DNA from: Methylobacterium terricola
Lineage (GTDB): Bacteria > Pseudomonadota > Alphaproteobacteria > Rhizobiales > Beijerinckiaceae
Reading direction: 5' to 3'
DNA: 64,000 nt
Assembly (NCBI RefSeq): GCF_006151805.1
Contig: NZ_VDDA01000005.1
Span: 62,001-126,000, forward strand
Shown: positions 1-9,370 of the stretch, in pieces
Layout of the letters: each line of letters begins with the position of its first letter
How positions within the stretch are numbered: the first letter of the stretch is position 1
The notes under the pieces: model-generated
Database searches by the model: none
What the model saw: the letters and a program-made list of their open reading frames with translations, nothing else
What the model was told of the DNA's origin: nothing
Translations under genes and position numbers: made by a program

Positions 1-486
1 GTCATGGAACTAGCCGCGGTGCTGGGCATCCACAGCGCGACGTCCGGCGTCCCGATCCTCATCGAGGAACTCGAGGCGGCCGGGCGCGGCGGGGAACTCG
101 CTTCCCTCGAACTCGGTCCGCGGGAACATGAGCTCAAGGAGCGGTTCACAGCCAATCGCGGCTATTGGAGCGACGTGTGGAATCACGTGCTCCGCCTGTC
201 CCCCGACTTCTTCGAGGCATACCTAGAATTTTCCTCCGTCCCATGGCGTTCGGGATGCCTCGAACCCAAGACCAAAGAACTCATATACATTGCGATTGAT
301 GTCTCGACAACCCACCTATACGATCCAGGGACACGCATCCACATCCGCAATGCGCTCGGCTACGGTGCGACGGCGAAGGAAATTATGGAGGTCTTCGAGC
401 TTGTCAGCGTTCTTGGCATCCACACCCTGACCGAGGGCGTACCTATCCTCGTCGAGGAGGTCGCGAACGTTCGGGATGGCCAATAG
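1..486 (+). CDS. Carboxymuconolactone decarboxylase family protein, 5' end outside window
   Basis: The reading frame is open to the first base of the window, so the gene is cut at its 5' end. The visible part holds the end of one CMD-type repeat (residues about 1-25, VLGIHSATSGVPILIEEL) and a second complete repeat ending in nearly the same words (VLGIHTLTEGVPILVEEV, about residues 133-152). Such a two-repeat layout is known in alkylhydroperoxidase/CMD-like proteins. The CxxC pair of AhpD-type peroxidases is not visible here, so a redox role is not supported. It lies 167 bp upstream of a Liv-type transporter on the same strand, suggesting a shared catabolic unit; the substrate is unknown. Confidence 0.75.
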   Translation, partial: VMELAAVLGIHSATSGVPILIEELEAAGRGGELASLELGPREHELKERFTANRGYWSDVWNHVLRLSPDFFEAYLEFSSVPWRSGCLEPKTKELIYIAIDVSTTHLYDPGTRIHIRNALGYGATAKEIMEVFELVSVLGIHTLTEGVPILVEEVANVRDGQ

Positions 487-652
487 CCGTCGAAGGGTAG
501 TCAGTTCACCCGTCTGACAAGCGAAACGACACCGGTCATCAGCGCTGCGCGCAGTAGGGAGACTGGATCTCGGATCGATACGATTAATAAAGAACCGGCA
601 TATCCGGGAAATAATTGAGCGCTTCTTCGAAAGCGCCACAGGGAGGAAATCC

Positions 653-1870
653 ATGTTGCAGCATTTCAGAACGGTCGCCGTTGCCTGCACGACATTCACC
701 GGGGCACTAGTCGCAGGTCCGGTCGTGGCGCAGGATAACGGCCCGGTTAAAATTGGCTTCACGGGCGCTTTGACTGGTCCATACAACGAGTATGGCGAGG
801 GATTGCGGCGCGGGATCATCCTCGCAGTGGAGGAATGGAACAAGCGCGGCGGCGTGAATGGCCGCAAGGTCGAGTTTCCCGAACCCCTCGACGACCAGCT
901 GGTACCTGATCGTGCGGTGCAGAACACGCGGCGGATCCTCGACGACAAGAGCGTCCAGCTGATCGTCAGCCCGTCCGGCAGTGGACCGACGCTCGCCGTC
1001 GTTGACATGGTGATGGCTGACGGCCGGCCGTTCTGCAACGCGCAGGCCCAGGCACCCACCATTGTCTATCCGAACGGTCGCGACAAGCCGCCGCGCAAGA
1101 ACATCTTCTCTGTCTCGATCTCAAACACCGTCGAGGCGGAGAAGCTCGGTCAGGTACTTGGTGGTAAGTTCAAGTCGATCGGCATCCTGCACGAAAGCAC
1201 TGGCTATGGCGTAAGCGGCGCCGATCTCGTGAAGAAACAGATCGCCGCCGGTGGAACAGCCAAGATTGCTACCGAGTCCTACAATCAACGCGCGCAAGAT
1301 ATGACGGCGCAGCTCGTCCGGCTGCAGCGGTCAGGTATCGACGCGCTCCTAGTGATCGGCCTCGGCGCGGATTTTGCGGTCATCCGCAAGAACATGGTGC
1401 GGTTGAAGATCGAGGTGCCGCTCTATGGCTCGGCCGGCGCCATGACGGTTCCCTTCATTGAAGGTGCGGGCGACCTCGCGGTCGGCACCTACGGCGTCAA
1501 TGCCTTGGCCCTCGGTGAACGCCCGATGGCGCCCCTCGCCAAGAGCTTCGTCGATCTCTACCGCGCGAAGTACGGCATGGACCGCTGGTACGGCGCAGAT
1601 CCGGAGAATCCGCAGATCTCGCTGGCGACCTCGGTGGGGTCGGGCTTCGACTGCGCGAACGTGCTGCTCGACGGGGTCCGTCGCGCGGGCTCGACTGAGC
1701 CGGAGCGCGTGCTCAAGGCCCTCGCGGAAACCAAGGGCCTCGAAGGTGTTTCCGTGAAGTCTATCTCGTTCGACCCTAGCGATCACACCGCGCTCAAGCC
1801 GTCCGATCTCGGGGTCTACAGGCTCGCGAAGTCGGGGGAGAAGATTGTTTTTCAGCTCTCCGCAGACTGA
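653..1870 (+). CDS. ABC transporter substrate-binding protein, branched-chain amino acid type (LivK-like)
   Basis: This is a 405-residue periplasmic binding protein. It starts with a Sec signal peptide (about residues 1-26, ending AGPVVAQ) and then has the typical LivJ/LivK opening KIGFTGALTGPYNEYGEGLRRG. The ATG is preceded by a strong AGGGAGGA ribosome site. Length and fold words fit the Peripla_BP_6 family. It is followed by permease and ATPase genes in the same direction, so the protein should deliver ligand to that transporter. Paralogues of this family in alphaproteobacteria often bind aromatic acids, amides or urea rather than leucine, and the nearby oxidoreductases favour such a ligand, but this is inference. 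Confidence 0.88.
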   Translation: MLQHFRTVAVACTTFTGALVAGPVVAQDNGPVKIGFTGALTGPYNEYGEGLRRGIILAVEEWNKRGGVNGRKVEFPEPLDDQLVPDRAVQNTRRILDDKSVQLIVSPSGSGPTLAVVDMVMADGRPFCNAQAQAPTIVYPNGRDKPPRKNIFSVSISNTVEAEKLGQVLGGKFKSIGILHESTGYGVSGADLVKKQIAAGGTAKIATESYNQRAQDMTAQLVRLQRSGIDALLVIGLGADFAVIRKNMVRLKIEVPLYGSAGAMTVPFIEGAGDLAVGTYGVNALALGERPMAPLAKSFVDLYRAKYGMDRWYGADPENPQISLATSVGSGFDCANVLLDGVRRAGSTEPERVLKALAETKGLEGVSVKSISFDPSDHTALKPSDLGVYRLAKSGEKIVFQLSAD

Positions 1871-1959
1871 CGGACGAGGAGCGACCGGTCGCACTCCACC
1901 GCGACCGCGATCCCGCCTTCCCCATCGGTGCAGGTGTTCTCAGACTGATCGCGTGACGC

Positions 1960-2844
1960 ATGGATTTTCTTTTCTCGCTCCTGATCGCTGGCGTGAGCGT
2001 CGGCTCAGCCTATGCGCTCGTCGCCATCGGCTTGAACATGACGTTCTGGACGACCCGCACGCTCAATTTCGGACAGGGCTCGCTGATGATGCTCTGCGCG
2101 ATGCTTACGGCATTCTTCGCCTCGCAAGGCGTCTGGCTCGCGCTCGCGGCTGTCTCCGGCTTGGCGGTTGTCGGCCTACTCGGCATCTTCATCGAGCGTT
2201 TCGCCGTGAGGCCCGCCTTAAAGACCGAGGGCAGCATGGGCTGGATGGTCGCTACCCTCGGCTTCGGCACCCTCCTGCAGGGCATCGCTGCCAAATATTT
2301 CGGCTCACAGGCCGTGGCCTTTCCGGAGGTCGTGTTCAGCGCATCCGACACGGTGACGATCTTCGGGCAGCCCGCCGCCCTTCAATATCTCGTCATCTTC
2401 GTGCTCGCGGTCGGCCTCGTCGCGCTGCTGGAACTGTTCCTGGGCAAGACCATCTGGGGCCAGGTCATTCGGGCCGTCTCGTTCGACCAGGAGCTCGGCC
2501 GGGTTCAGGGAATGCCGGTCGGAGCGATCATCCTGCTCTCCTTTGTAGCCTCAAGCGTGCTCGCCGGTGTCGCCGGCATGCTGATCGCCCAGATCGGCGG
2601 TACCGTCGATCCGGCCTTCGGCTTTGATCTGGTTCTGCTCGGCTTCGTGTCGGCGGTACTCGGCGGCATGGGCAGTTCGGTCGGCGCGCTCGTAGGCGGC
2701 ATCGTCGTCGGGGTGCTGAGCAAGCTCGTCGGCGGATACATCTCCACTGCAGCCGAGCACGGCATCGCGTTTGCGCTTTTGATGGTGATGCTCGCTGTCC
2801 GGCCGCAGGGCCTGTTCGCCCGCCCGGAGGCTGTGAAGGTATGA
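1960..2844 (+). CDS. Branched-chain amino acid-type ABC transporter permease, LivH family
   Basis: This is a 294-residue polytopic inner-membrane protein with about eight hydrophobic segments. The N-terminus (MDFLFSLLIAGVSVGSAYAL) and the motif GFVSAVLGGMGSSVGALVGG near residue 230 are characteristic of LivH permeases. The stop codon overlaps the start of the next gene by 4 bases (ATGA), which indicates translational coupling. It should form the membrane channel with the LivM part of the following fusion protein. Confidence 0.9.
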   Translation: MDFLFSLLIAGVSVGSAYALVAIGLNMTFWTTRTLNFGQGSLMMLCAMLTAFFASQGVWLALAAVSGLAVVGLLGIFIERFAVRPALKTEGSMGWMVATLGFGTLLQGIAAKYFGSQAVAFPEVVFSASDTVTIFGQPAALQYLVIFVLAVGLVALLELFLGKTIWGQVIRAVSFDQELGRVQGMPVGAIILLSFVASSVLAGVAGMLIAQIGGTVDPAFGFDLVLLGFVSAVLGGMGSSVGALVGGIVVGVLSKLVGGYISTAAEHGIAFALLMVMLAVRPQGLFARPEAVKV

Positions 2845-4661
2845 GACGCGTCCGCTCCCATCTGTCGCGCCTCGTGCGCCACCCACTCGCCCAGGCAGCC
2901 CTGGTGCTGGTCCTCGCCGCGATCTCTCCGCTCCTGAGCGATGGGTCGGTCCAGATCCTCTGCTTCGTCCTCGTCGGCATCATCTTCGCGCAAAGCATCA
3001 ACATCCTGACCGGCATCGCCGGACAGATTTCGCTCGGTCACGCCGGCTTCTTCGGTATAGGCGCCTACGGGGCGGGCATCCTGGCCAAGTCGTACGGCCT
3101 CGAATTCTATCTTACTATTCCGATCGCCAGTGCCCTGTCGGCTGCAGCCGCCTACCTCCTTTCGTTCCCGGCTGGCCGCGTGCGTGAAGTCTATCTCGCA
3201 ATGATGACGCTCGGCTTCGGCATGATCTTCTTCGAGGTCGTGCGGGAGTGGAACGACCTCACCGGCGGCACGATGGGCCTTCCGGGCGTGCCGTCCGCGA
3301 GCTTGCGGACATTGACGGCGCTCGGCCGGCCGGTCGGCGTCGCGACCTATTTCGTGATCCTCCTCCTCGCGACGACGTTGTTCCTCATCATCATGAACAA
3401 CATCACGCGCAGCCGGATCGGCCGCGCCCTGTTCGCGATCCACCACAGCGAGATCGCGGCCGGTAGCCTCGGCATCTCCCGCAGTGGCGCAAGGCAGCTC
3501 GCCTACACCCTCAGCGGCGCTGCAGCGGGTCTGGCGGGCGGGTTCTACGCGCACCTCGTCGGCTATCTGGGTCCTGATAGCTTCAACCTGCACCGTTCCA
3601 TCGAAGTTCTGGTCGTGGCGATTGTCGGCGGCCTCGGCTCGATCCCCGGGCAGATCATCAGCGCGACGATCTTCACGTTCCTTCCGGAAAAGCTGCAGGT
3701 CTTCGCCGAGTACCAGTTCATCGTGTACGGCCTCATCCTCACCTTCTCGCTTCTCGTGATGCCGCGCGGCATCGCCGGGCTGCTGCTCGATCCGCCGCGC
3801 TTCATCCGGTCGGCCCCTCGGACGAGGGCCGGCCGGGGCGACGGACCGCCCGTCCCGCTGCGGCCCGTGGCGGCACGGGCGCCGGGTGGAGTGGTGCTGT
3901 CAGCAGACGGTGTGACGATGCGGTTCGGCGGCCTCACCGCACTCGACGACGTCTCCCTCGCCCTCGCCCCGGGCAGGATCACGGCCCTTGTCGGCCCGAA
4001 CGGGTCCGGCAAATCGACATTCGTCAATGTCGTAAGCGGGCTCTACCGGCCATCCGTCGGCCGCGTGACCTTCGAGGGCCGCGACATCACCGGGAAGCCC
4101 GACTTCGAGATCGCCCGTGCTGGCCTGATACGAACGTTTCAGGATCCGCGCCTCGTACCCAACTTCACGGTGCGCGAGAACCTGATGCTCGGGGCCCATC
4201 GGCTCATGCGCGGCTCCGGCCTCGCCGCTGCTCTCGCCCTCCCCTCGGCGACCGATGAGGAGGCCAACGTCCTCAAGCGGGTCGAGGCCGTTCTTCGCCT
4301 GATTGATCTTGAGGCGGTCGCCGACCAACCTCTCGAATCCCTGCCCTACGGCTACCGCCGGCTCACGGATGTCGGGCGTGTGCTCCTCGCGGAGCCTACA
4401 GCGATTCTTCTCGATGAGCCCGCGGCCGGGCTCGCCGAGCCCGAAATGGAGCGCCTCTCCAAACTGATCCGCGACATGCGCGGCATGGGGATCAGCGTCC
4501 TCCTGATCGATCACCACATGGATTTCCTCTCGGATCTCGTCGACGATGTGATCGTGCTGGATAGCGGGCGCGTGATCTATCACGGCTCCATGGCGGGGAT
4601 GCGCCAGGACAAGACCGTCGTTGCCGCTTATTTGGGTGCCGAGGAGACGGTCGATGCTTGA
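2841..4661 (+). CDS. Fused LivM permease and LivG ATP-binding protein
   Basis: This 606-residue protein joins two usually or often separate components. Residues about 1-325 are a LivM-type permease with many membrane segments and the motif GQISLGHAGFFGIGAYGAG (about 61-79). A proline/arginine-rich linker (about 325-350) leads to an ABC ATPase with Walker A GPNGSGKST at 385-393 and Walker B AILLDEP. The signature region reads LPYGYRR instead of the usual LSGGQ, as in some LivG proteins. LivM-LivG fusions are known in proteobacteria. The 3' end overlaps the livF-like gene by 8 bases. Confidence 0.9.
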   Translation: MRRVRSHLSRLVRHPLAQAALVLVLAAISPLLSDGSVQILCFVLVGIIFAQSINILTGIAGQISLGHAGFFGIGAYGAGILAKSYGLEFYLTIPIASALSAAAAYLLSFPAGRVREVYLAMMTLGFGMIFFEVVREWNDLTGGTMGLPGVPSASLRTLTALGRPVGVATYFVILLLATTLFLIIMNNITRSRIGRALFAIHHSEIAAGSLGISRSGARQLAYTLSGAAAGLAGGFYAHLVGYLGPDSFNLHRSIEVLVVAIVGGLGSIPGQIISATIFTFLPEKLQVFAEYQFIVYGLILTFSLLVMPRGIAGLLLDPPRFIRSAPRTRAGRGDGPPVPLRPVAARAPGGVVLSADGVTMRFGGLTALDDVSLALAPGRITALVGPNGSGKSTFVNVVSGLYRPSVGRVTFEGRDITGKPDFEIARAGLIRTFQDPRLVPNFTVRENLMLGAHRLMRGSGLAAALALPSATDEEANVLKRVEAVLRLIDLEAVADQPLESLPYGYRRLTDVGRVLLAEPTAILLDEPAAGLAEPEMERLSKLIRDMRGMGISVLLIDHHMDFLSDLVDDVIVLDSGRVIYHGSMAGMRQDKTVVAAYLGAEETVDA

Positions 4662-5361
4662 GGTCCGCGACGTCAGCGTCGCCTATGGCGCGATCGAGGT
4701 TCTGCGCAATGTCAGCCTGTGCGCTGAGCCGGGGACTACGACGGCGGTGCTGGGTGCCAACGGCGCGGGCAAGTCATCGCTGCTGCGGGCCATCTCGGGC
4801 GTCGCGCCCGTGCGATCCGGTTCCATCCTGTTCGACGGGCAGGACGTTACGCAAATCCCGGCGCATCGGCGGGCGCGTCTCGGCCTTGCGCATGCGATGG
4901 AGGGCCGCCGCCTCTTCAAGCCGCTATCGGTGCAGAACAACCTGCGCCTGTCCTGGCAGTTCGGGGCCAGGGCGGTCCCATGGCCGACCGCATTGCGGGA
5001 CGTCTACGACCGTTTCCCCATCCTCGCCGAGAAGGCACATGTGCCCTCTGGGCTCCTCAGCGGCGGGCAGCAGCAGATGGTCATCATCTCCTGCGCGACG
5101 ATCAGGTCGCCGCGGTACCTGCTCCTCGACGAACCGTCGTTGGGGCTCGCACCGATCATCGTGTCCCAAATCTACGAGTTCATCACGGATTTCGCCCAGC
5201 GGTCCGGCATCGCCATCGTGCTGGCCGAACAGATGGCCACCCTGGCCCTGAAGGTCTCGGATCGCGGCTATGTTCTCAGGCGAGGACGCGTCGTACAGCA
5301 TGGCGACAGCTGCACTCTCCTAGCCGATAGCGCCGCTTCGCTGACAGCAAGTTACCTCTAG
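4654..5361 (+). CDS. Branched-chain amino acid-type ABC transporter ATP-binding protein, LivF family
   Basis: This is a 235-residue ABC ATPase of LivF length. It has Walker A GANGAGKSS, the signature LLSGGQQQM and Walker B YLLLDEPSLGLAP, followed by the switch EQM. The frame is open upstream to 4621, but the ATG at 4654 is preferred: GAGGAG lies 7 bases before it, and the protein then begins MLEVRDVSVAYG as family members do. It is the last gene of the transporter operon and would pair with the LivG half of the fusion to power uptake. Confidence 0.9.
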   Translation: MLEVRDVSVAYGAIEVLRNVSLCAEPGTTTAVLGANGAGKSSLLRAISGVAPVRSGSILFDGQDVTQIPAHRRARLGLAHAMEGRRLFKPLSVQNNLRLSWQFGARAVPWPTALRDVYDRFPILAEKAHVPSGLLSGGQQQMVIISCATIRSPRYLLLDEPSLGLAPIIVSQIYEFITDFAQRSGIAIVLAEQMATLALKVSDRGYVLRRGRVVQHGDSCTLLADSAASLTASYL

Positions 5362-5562
5362 GTCTCTCGTCATCAATACCTGTTAGCTGTCACCGGTTTG
5401 CGGGAACAGCTTTGGACGATTGTACCATCTTTGCGTTCTGCGCACACACGGTTGTCGCATCGCATTGATGACTGAACACCGGGAAGCAGCCTATCAACCG
5501 TGCAATGGCAGCATCGTAGCTACAAACATCTCGAGTACCATAAAAAATAGGAGTAGATCGTC

Positions 5563-7437
5563 ATGAGATCCGACCTCTCATCGCTTGACGCTGCCCTCCC
5601 AACCACCGTTGAGGGAACCGCGGCCACGAAGGACGTCCCAGTATCTGGCGGAGCGCCTGAAACGACGGAGCAGGCCCGTCGGCGAGCCGAGACATGGCTG
5701 CACGGGTTCGAGGATGCTCTCCGCTCCGGCGACGCCACCCGCATCAGCCGTTTGTTTCACGCCGAGTGCCACTGGCGCGACGTGCTCGCCTTCACGTGGC
5801 ATTTCTCGTCCGCGCAGGGCCGAGACGCGATCGCCAAAGCTCTCGTGGCGGAGCAGGACCGTGTCGATGCCCGCGCCTTCCACGTGCCGAACGCTCGCCT
5901 GCAACCGCGCACCGTGACGCGGCTCGGCGTTGACAGCGTGGAAGCGATCTTCGCGTTCGAGACAACGTTCGGCACCGGCGCCGGCCTCCTGCGTCTCTCG
6001 ACATCACGCGACGACGGTGAGACGCGGGCCTGGCTCCTCTCGACGACGCTCGAAAGTCTGCGCGGACATGAGGAACGCGTCGGCGCCAACCGTCCGAGCG
6101 GGGCGGCTTACTCGCGCAACTTCGGCGGCGACAACTGGGCCGACATGCGTCGACGGGCGATAGCCTACGAAGACCGAAATCCGACGGTTTTAGTGATCGG
6201 AGGGGCGCAGGCCGGGCTCTCGATCGCCGCGCGGCTCAACCAGCTAGGCGTCGACACCCTGGTGGTGGAGCGTTGGAATCGAATTGGGGATAGCTGGAGG
6301 CGACGCTACCACTCTTTGGCACTCCATAACTCGACCCATATCAATCATTTGCCGTACATGGACTTCCCGCCGACCTGGCCGCTCTACATCCCCAAGGACA
6401 TGCTGGCGAACTGGTTCGAGTTCTACGCGGATGCCATGGAGATCAATTGCTGGGTGGGCACAGAGTTCGTCGGGGGTAGCTGGGACGAAGATGAGGGCCG
6501 TTGGACTGCGCGGCTAAGGCGGGCGGACGGGAGCGAGCGCGTCGTCCGGCCTCGCCATCTGGTTTTTGCCAACGGCGTCAGCTCGTTCCCTATGGTTCCC
6601 AACCTGCCGGGCTTGGGTGAGTTTGCCGGGGAGATCATGCACGCCGAGGAATTCAATACGGGCGCGGCCTGGACCGGAAAGCGCGCACTCGTGCTTGGGA
6701 CTGGTAGTAGTGGAAATGACATTGCGCTCGATCTACACAGCAACGGCGTGAGGACCGCCTTGATACAGCGAGGCTCTACCACGGTGGTTTCGATTGATCC
6801 GAGCGCCCGTCTCAACGAGTCGGTTTGGGACGAGGGCGGCGCTCTGGACGACAGTGACCTGATTGTTGCCTCCGCGCCGCCAGCTCTCGTTATCGCTGGC
6901 TACAAGGCAGTGACGAAGCGCATGGCCAAGCTCGACGAAAACTTGATCGCCGGTCTTAAGGCGATCGGATTCAAGCACGATTTCGGTGATGACGAAACCG
7001 GGCACCAGATGAAATATTTCCGGCGCGGCGGCGGCTACAACCTAGATGCCGGAAGTTCCGCCCTATTGATCAAAGGCGAACTCGGCTTGCTGCAATATGA
7101 TCGCATCGAGCGCTTTGTCGCCAAGGGAGTGCGATTGAAGGACGGAACTACGGTTTCAGCCGACCTCATTGTTCTAGCTACCGGCTACTACCCCCAGGAA
7201 GAGCTGGTTCGTCGCACGTTAGGTGAAGAGATGGCTCAGCGCATAGGACCAGTGTGGGGTATCGATAAGGATGGCGAACTGGGCAACATGTACAAGCGCA
7301 CGCCACAGCCGGGCGTTTGGTTCATTGCCGGCGGTTTGCCTCAGTGCCGCATCAACTCCAAGTACCTTGCGCTTCAGATCAAAGCGATGGAGATTGGAAT
7401 TTTGCAGCCATTGGGAACAAACGATCACCGAGCCTGA
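5563..7437 (+). CDS. FAD/NAD(P)-dependent flavin monooxygenase with N-terminal NTF2-like domain
   Basis: This 624-residue protein has two parts. Residues about 45-175 resemble SnoaL/NTF2-like folds (TWLHGFEDALRSGDATRISRLF...W). From about 205 it is a flavin-containing monooxygenase, with a first dinucleotide site VLVIGGAQAGLSIAARL, an FMO-like segment FAGEIMHAEEFN, a second nucleotide site VLGTGSSGNDIA, and a C-terminal ATGYYPQEE. It could oxygenate a small organic substrate with NADPH and FAD. It follows the transporter genes after a 201-bp gap, so uptake and oxidation of the same compound is a reasonable inference. The substrate is unknown. Confidence 0.85.
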   Translation: MRSDLSSLDAALPTTVEGTAATKDVPVSGGAPETTEQARRRAETWLHGFEDALRSGDATRISRLFHAECHWRDVLAFTWHFSSAQGRDAIAKALVAEQDRVDARAFHVPNARLQPRTVTRLGVDSVEAIFAFETTFGTGAGLLRLSTSRDDGETRAWLLSTTLESLRGHEERVGANRPSGAAYSRNFGGDNWADMRRRAIAYEDRNPTVLVIGGAQAGLSIAARLNQLGVDTLVVERWNRIGDSWRRRYHSLALHNSTHINHLPYMDFPPTWPLYIPKDMLANWFEFYADAMEINCWVGTEFVGGSWDEDEGRWTARLRRADGSERVVRPRHLVFANGVSSFPMVPNLPGLGEFAGEIMHAEEFNTGAAWTGKRALVLGTGSSGNDIALDLHSNGVRTALIQRGSTTVVSIDPSARLNESVWDEGGALDDSDLIVASAPPALVIAGYKAVTKRMAKLDENLIAGLKAIGFKHDFGDDETGHQMKYFRRGGGYNLDAGSSALLIKGELGLLQYDRIERFVAKGVRLKDGTTVSADLIVLATGYYPQEELVRRTLGEEMAQRIGPVWGIDKDGELGNMYKRTPQPGVWFIAGGLPQCRINSKYLALQIKAMEIGILQPLGTNDHRA

Positions 7438-8492
7438 TTCAGATTTTCTAATGTTCTATCGGTGGCGGAGCCGCATGCGGGTCGACATGCAAGCCAGGTT
7501 TCCGATTTAGACGGCGCATGCATGGCAAAAGTCGTATGATGCCATTGAGGGCACGATTATCTAAGTAGGCATGAGATCCTTCGATTGGAGCAATCAAAAG
7601 GTCCAGAATACGGCCATGAACCTCTCGGCTTACGAGGCCTTGCCGGCAGTGCTGGTACACATGGACCGAAACTGTCGTGCTGGGCTTAGAATAACCCAGG
7701 ACTGACGGGATCGCGCGGGGGCGTCCCGAGCAGCAGGACGCCTTTCGAATGCGCTGTACGACGCTCCCAGTGTGTCCGGGCTGACTGCCCTCCCCTACAC
7801 AGGAGCACAGGTCCAAGGCTGGCGCCCGGAAAGCTGCGCGCAGTGAGAAGAGCATCATCTCCTCGTCTCGCTGCGCGCTCACCACTCAAAGCAGCAGTGA
7901 AGCCTCGAAGGCTCCGCTGCTGGCGCCCGCGAAGATCAGTGCAGCAGCTGAATGTTACCCTGGCTGGCCTGGCTCCTCAAAAACAGCGACGGCTGCATGA
8001 ACTTTCACGGGCTTCACGACCGTTGAGCAGGCAGCCAACGTCAAGGCAACGACATTTTTCCGTTAAACGGAAGTGCCTCAGCTTGTTACTGGCAATGCTA
8101 TTCAGTTTTAAATGCCGGCTATGCGTCAGGAGCGTGGATTGCAGGGCGCGTCCGGAAGGTCCGAGTGGGGTCGTGAGCAGCGGTTCAGTCGCCGCGAGCC
8201 TGATCCCGGCTGACGGCGCGATACTGACGCCTGCGGCCCGCCACCCGAGCAGCTACGCTTCAACGTCAGCGCCCTTCCTAAGATCAAGCTGAGTGGTTTT
8301 TAGCCCCAAGGGCATTAGCGCTCATGCCGGGGTGCGCCTGGATGATGGCTCGCATGAGCGGGTTGAACTCGTTGGCCTTCACACTCAGCATAACCCGCCC
8401 TCGGGCTAGGGAGGCGTCAGAACGGGGATTCCCGAGGCGCCGGCCATCCTGGGCCAGAACCGGTCAAACACTGACCAGCGATCAGTGACTTG
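7438..8492. other. Gene-poor stretch with no confident gene
   Basis: No frame in this kilobase has a good start site together with recognisable protein sequence. Several frames are open only because the DNA is GC-rich. Base composition and the short broken frames suggest decayed accessory DNA. The minus strand near 8300-8400 carries a short plausible peptide tail (VMLSVKANEFNPLMRAIIQAHPG) without a start or a partner domain, perhaps a remnant. Confidence 0.4.
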
Positions 8493-8702
8493 CTACGGCA
8501 TTAGTTCATTTGGACAGGATGTAAGGTTGCCCGGGAACTGCGCCTCTTCGCGGTTACTGACCGCGATGGGCAACAACCAGTGATCTTCGTCGATCCGTGT
8601 TTCACGATCGACGTGACCGTCACGTGTTCGATCGTTCAAAATTCTTACAAAATCAGGGAAATCGTTGGGTGATACAAACATTGTGACCCGGAACATATTC
8701 AT
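8493..8702 (-). CDS. Small hypothetical protein (69 aa)
   Basis: This encodes MNMFRVTMFVSPNDFPDFVRILNDRTRDG and so on, a soluble peptide with no recognised domain. Its ATG overlaps the stop of the upstream minus-strand frame in an ATGA, the arrangement used by real coupled genes in this genome. Amino-acid use looks protein-like. No function can be given. Confidence 0.4.
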   Translation of the reverse strand: MNMFRVTMFVSPNDFPDFVRILNDRTRDGHVDRETRIDEDHWLLPIAVSNREEAQFPGNLTSCPNELMP

Positions 8703-9082
8703 CTGAGCGATCTTCTTCCAAGTAGATCAGCAACGTACATGTGCTGCACGATGGCTGCGTCGATCTCATGGACCTCAGCAGCAAGTTCCGGAAGAAGCCT
8801 GGCAACTTCGGCGAGACGTTCACGCACCCTCGCCACGACGCTCGGCTTCACCCTGGCATTCGCCCCGCCTCGACGATGGTAGTCACGAAGTAAATCCTCA
8901 CTCATTCCGCACCAGCGAGTCGAGAAATATTTTTGAGAATCAACGATACCTAAAGCACTGATGCTTTCAAAGGTCGAAAATAACTGAAATCCGTACATGA
9001 GCATATTTAGTCCCAGCGGGAAATTTGGTGGGATAAATACATGTAGCATTGCGTTACATGCGTCTGGTCCAAGCGCGGACAC
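8699..9082 (-). CDS. Hypothetical protein (up to 127 aa)
   Basis: The longest version starts at a GTG at 9082; an internal ATG at 9049 is also possible, and neither has a clear ribosome site. The C-terminal half (residues about 75-127) is helical and charged (VVARVRERLAEVARLLPELAAEVHEIDAAIVQ) and could form a short coiled coil. It is coupled by ATGA to the 69-aa frame downstream and is divergent from the small gene at 9098. Function unknown. Confidence 0.4.
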   Translation of the reverse strand: MSALGPDACNAMLHVFIPPNFPLGLNMLMYGFQLFSTFESISALGIVDSQKYFSTRWCGMSEDLLRDYHRRGGANARVKPSVVARVRERLAEVARLLPELAAEVHEIDAAIVQHMYVADLLGRRSLR

Positions 9083-9097
9083 AACGTCGGAGGAGCC

Positions 9098-9370
9098 ATG
9101 AGAGCCAGCGAAATTATCAGCAGATACATTGATTCACAAAAAATTACTGTGAAATTCCGCCGTGAACTTGAGAACGATATCGCAAGAAATGGCCCGCAAG
9201 GAAGCCCTGAGTTGATACAAACGATGTATGGCGATGAGAAAGGGGACCTGGAACTTGCCCAACTTCGGGCTGATCTCATGAAAACCCAGGCAGAAGCCGA
9301 TGAGGCCGCTGCGTCGGCGGTTCGGGATAGGGCTGCGGCTCAGCGGACGATTGGTTCATTAGGTCGCTAG
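9098..9370 (+). CDS. Small hypothetical charged protein (90 aa)
   Basis: The ATG is preceded at 4-5 bases by GGAGGA, one of the better ribosome sites in this accessory region, so translation is likely. The 90-residue product is highly charged and mostly helical, with an alanine/glutamate-rich C-terminal half (LAQLRADLMKTQAEADEAAASAVRDRAAAQ) that could be a coiled coil. No domain family is recognised. It sits divergent to two small minus-strand frames. Confidence 0.55.
   Translation: MRASEIISRYIDSQKITVKFRRELENDIARNGPQGSPELIQTMYGDEKGDLELAQLRADLMKTQAEADEAAASAVRDRAAAQRTIGSLGR

Noticed and set aside
7448..7885. 145-codon - strand frame downstream of the monooxygenase
   Set aside because: No start site and no recognised domain; the frame changes character midway.
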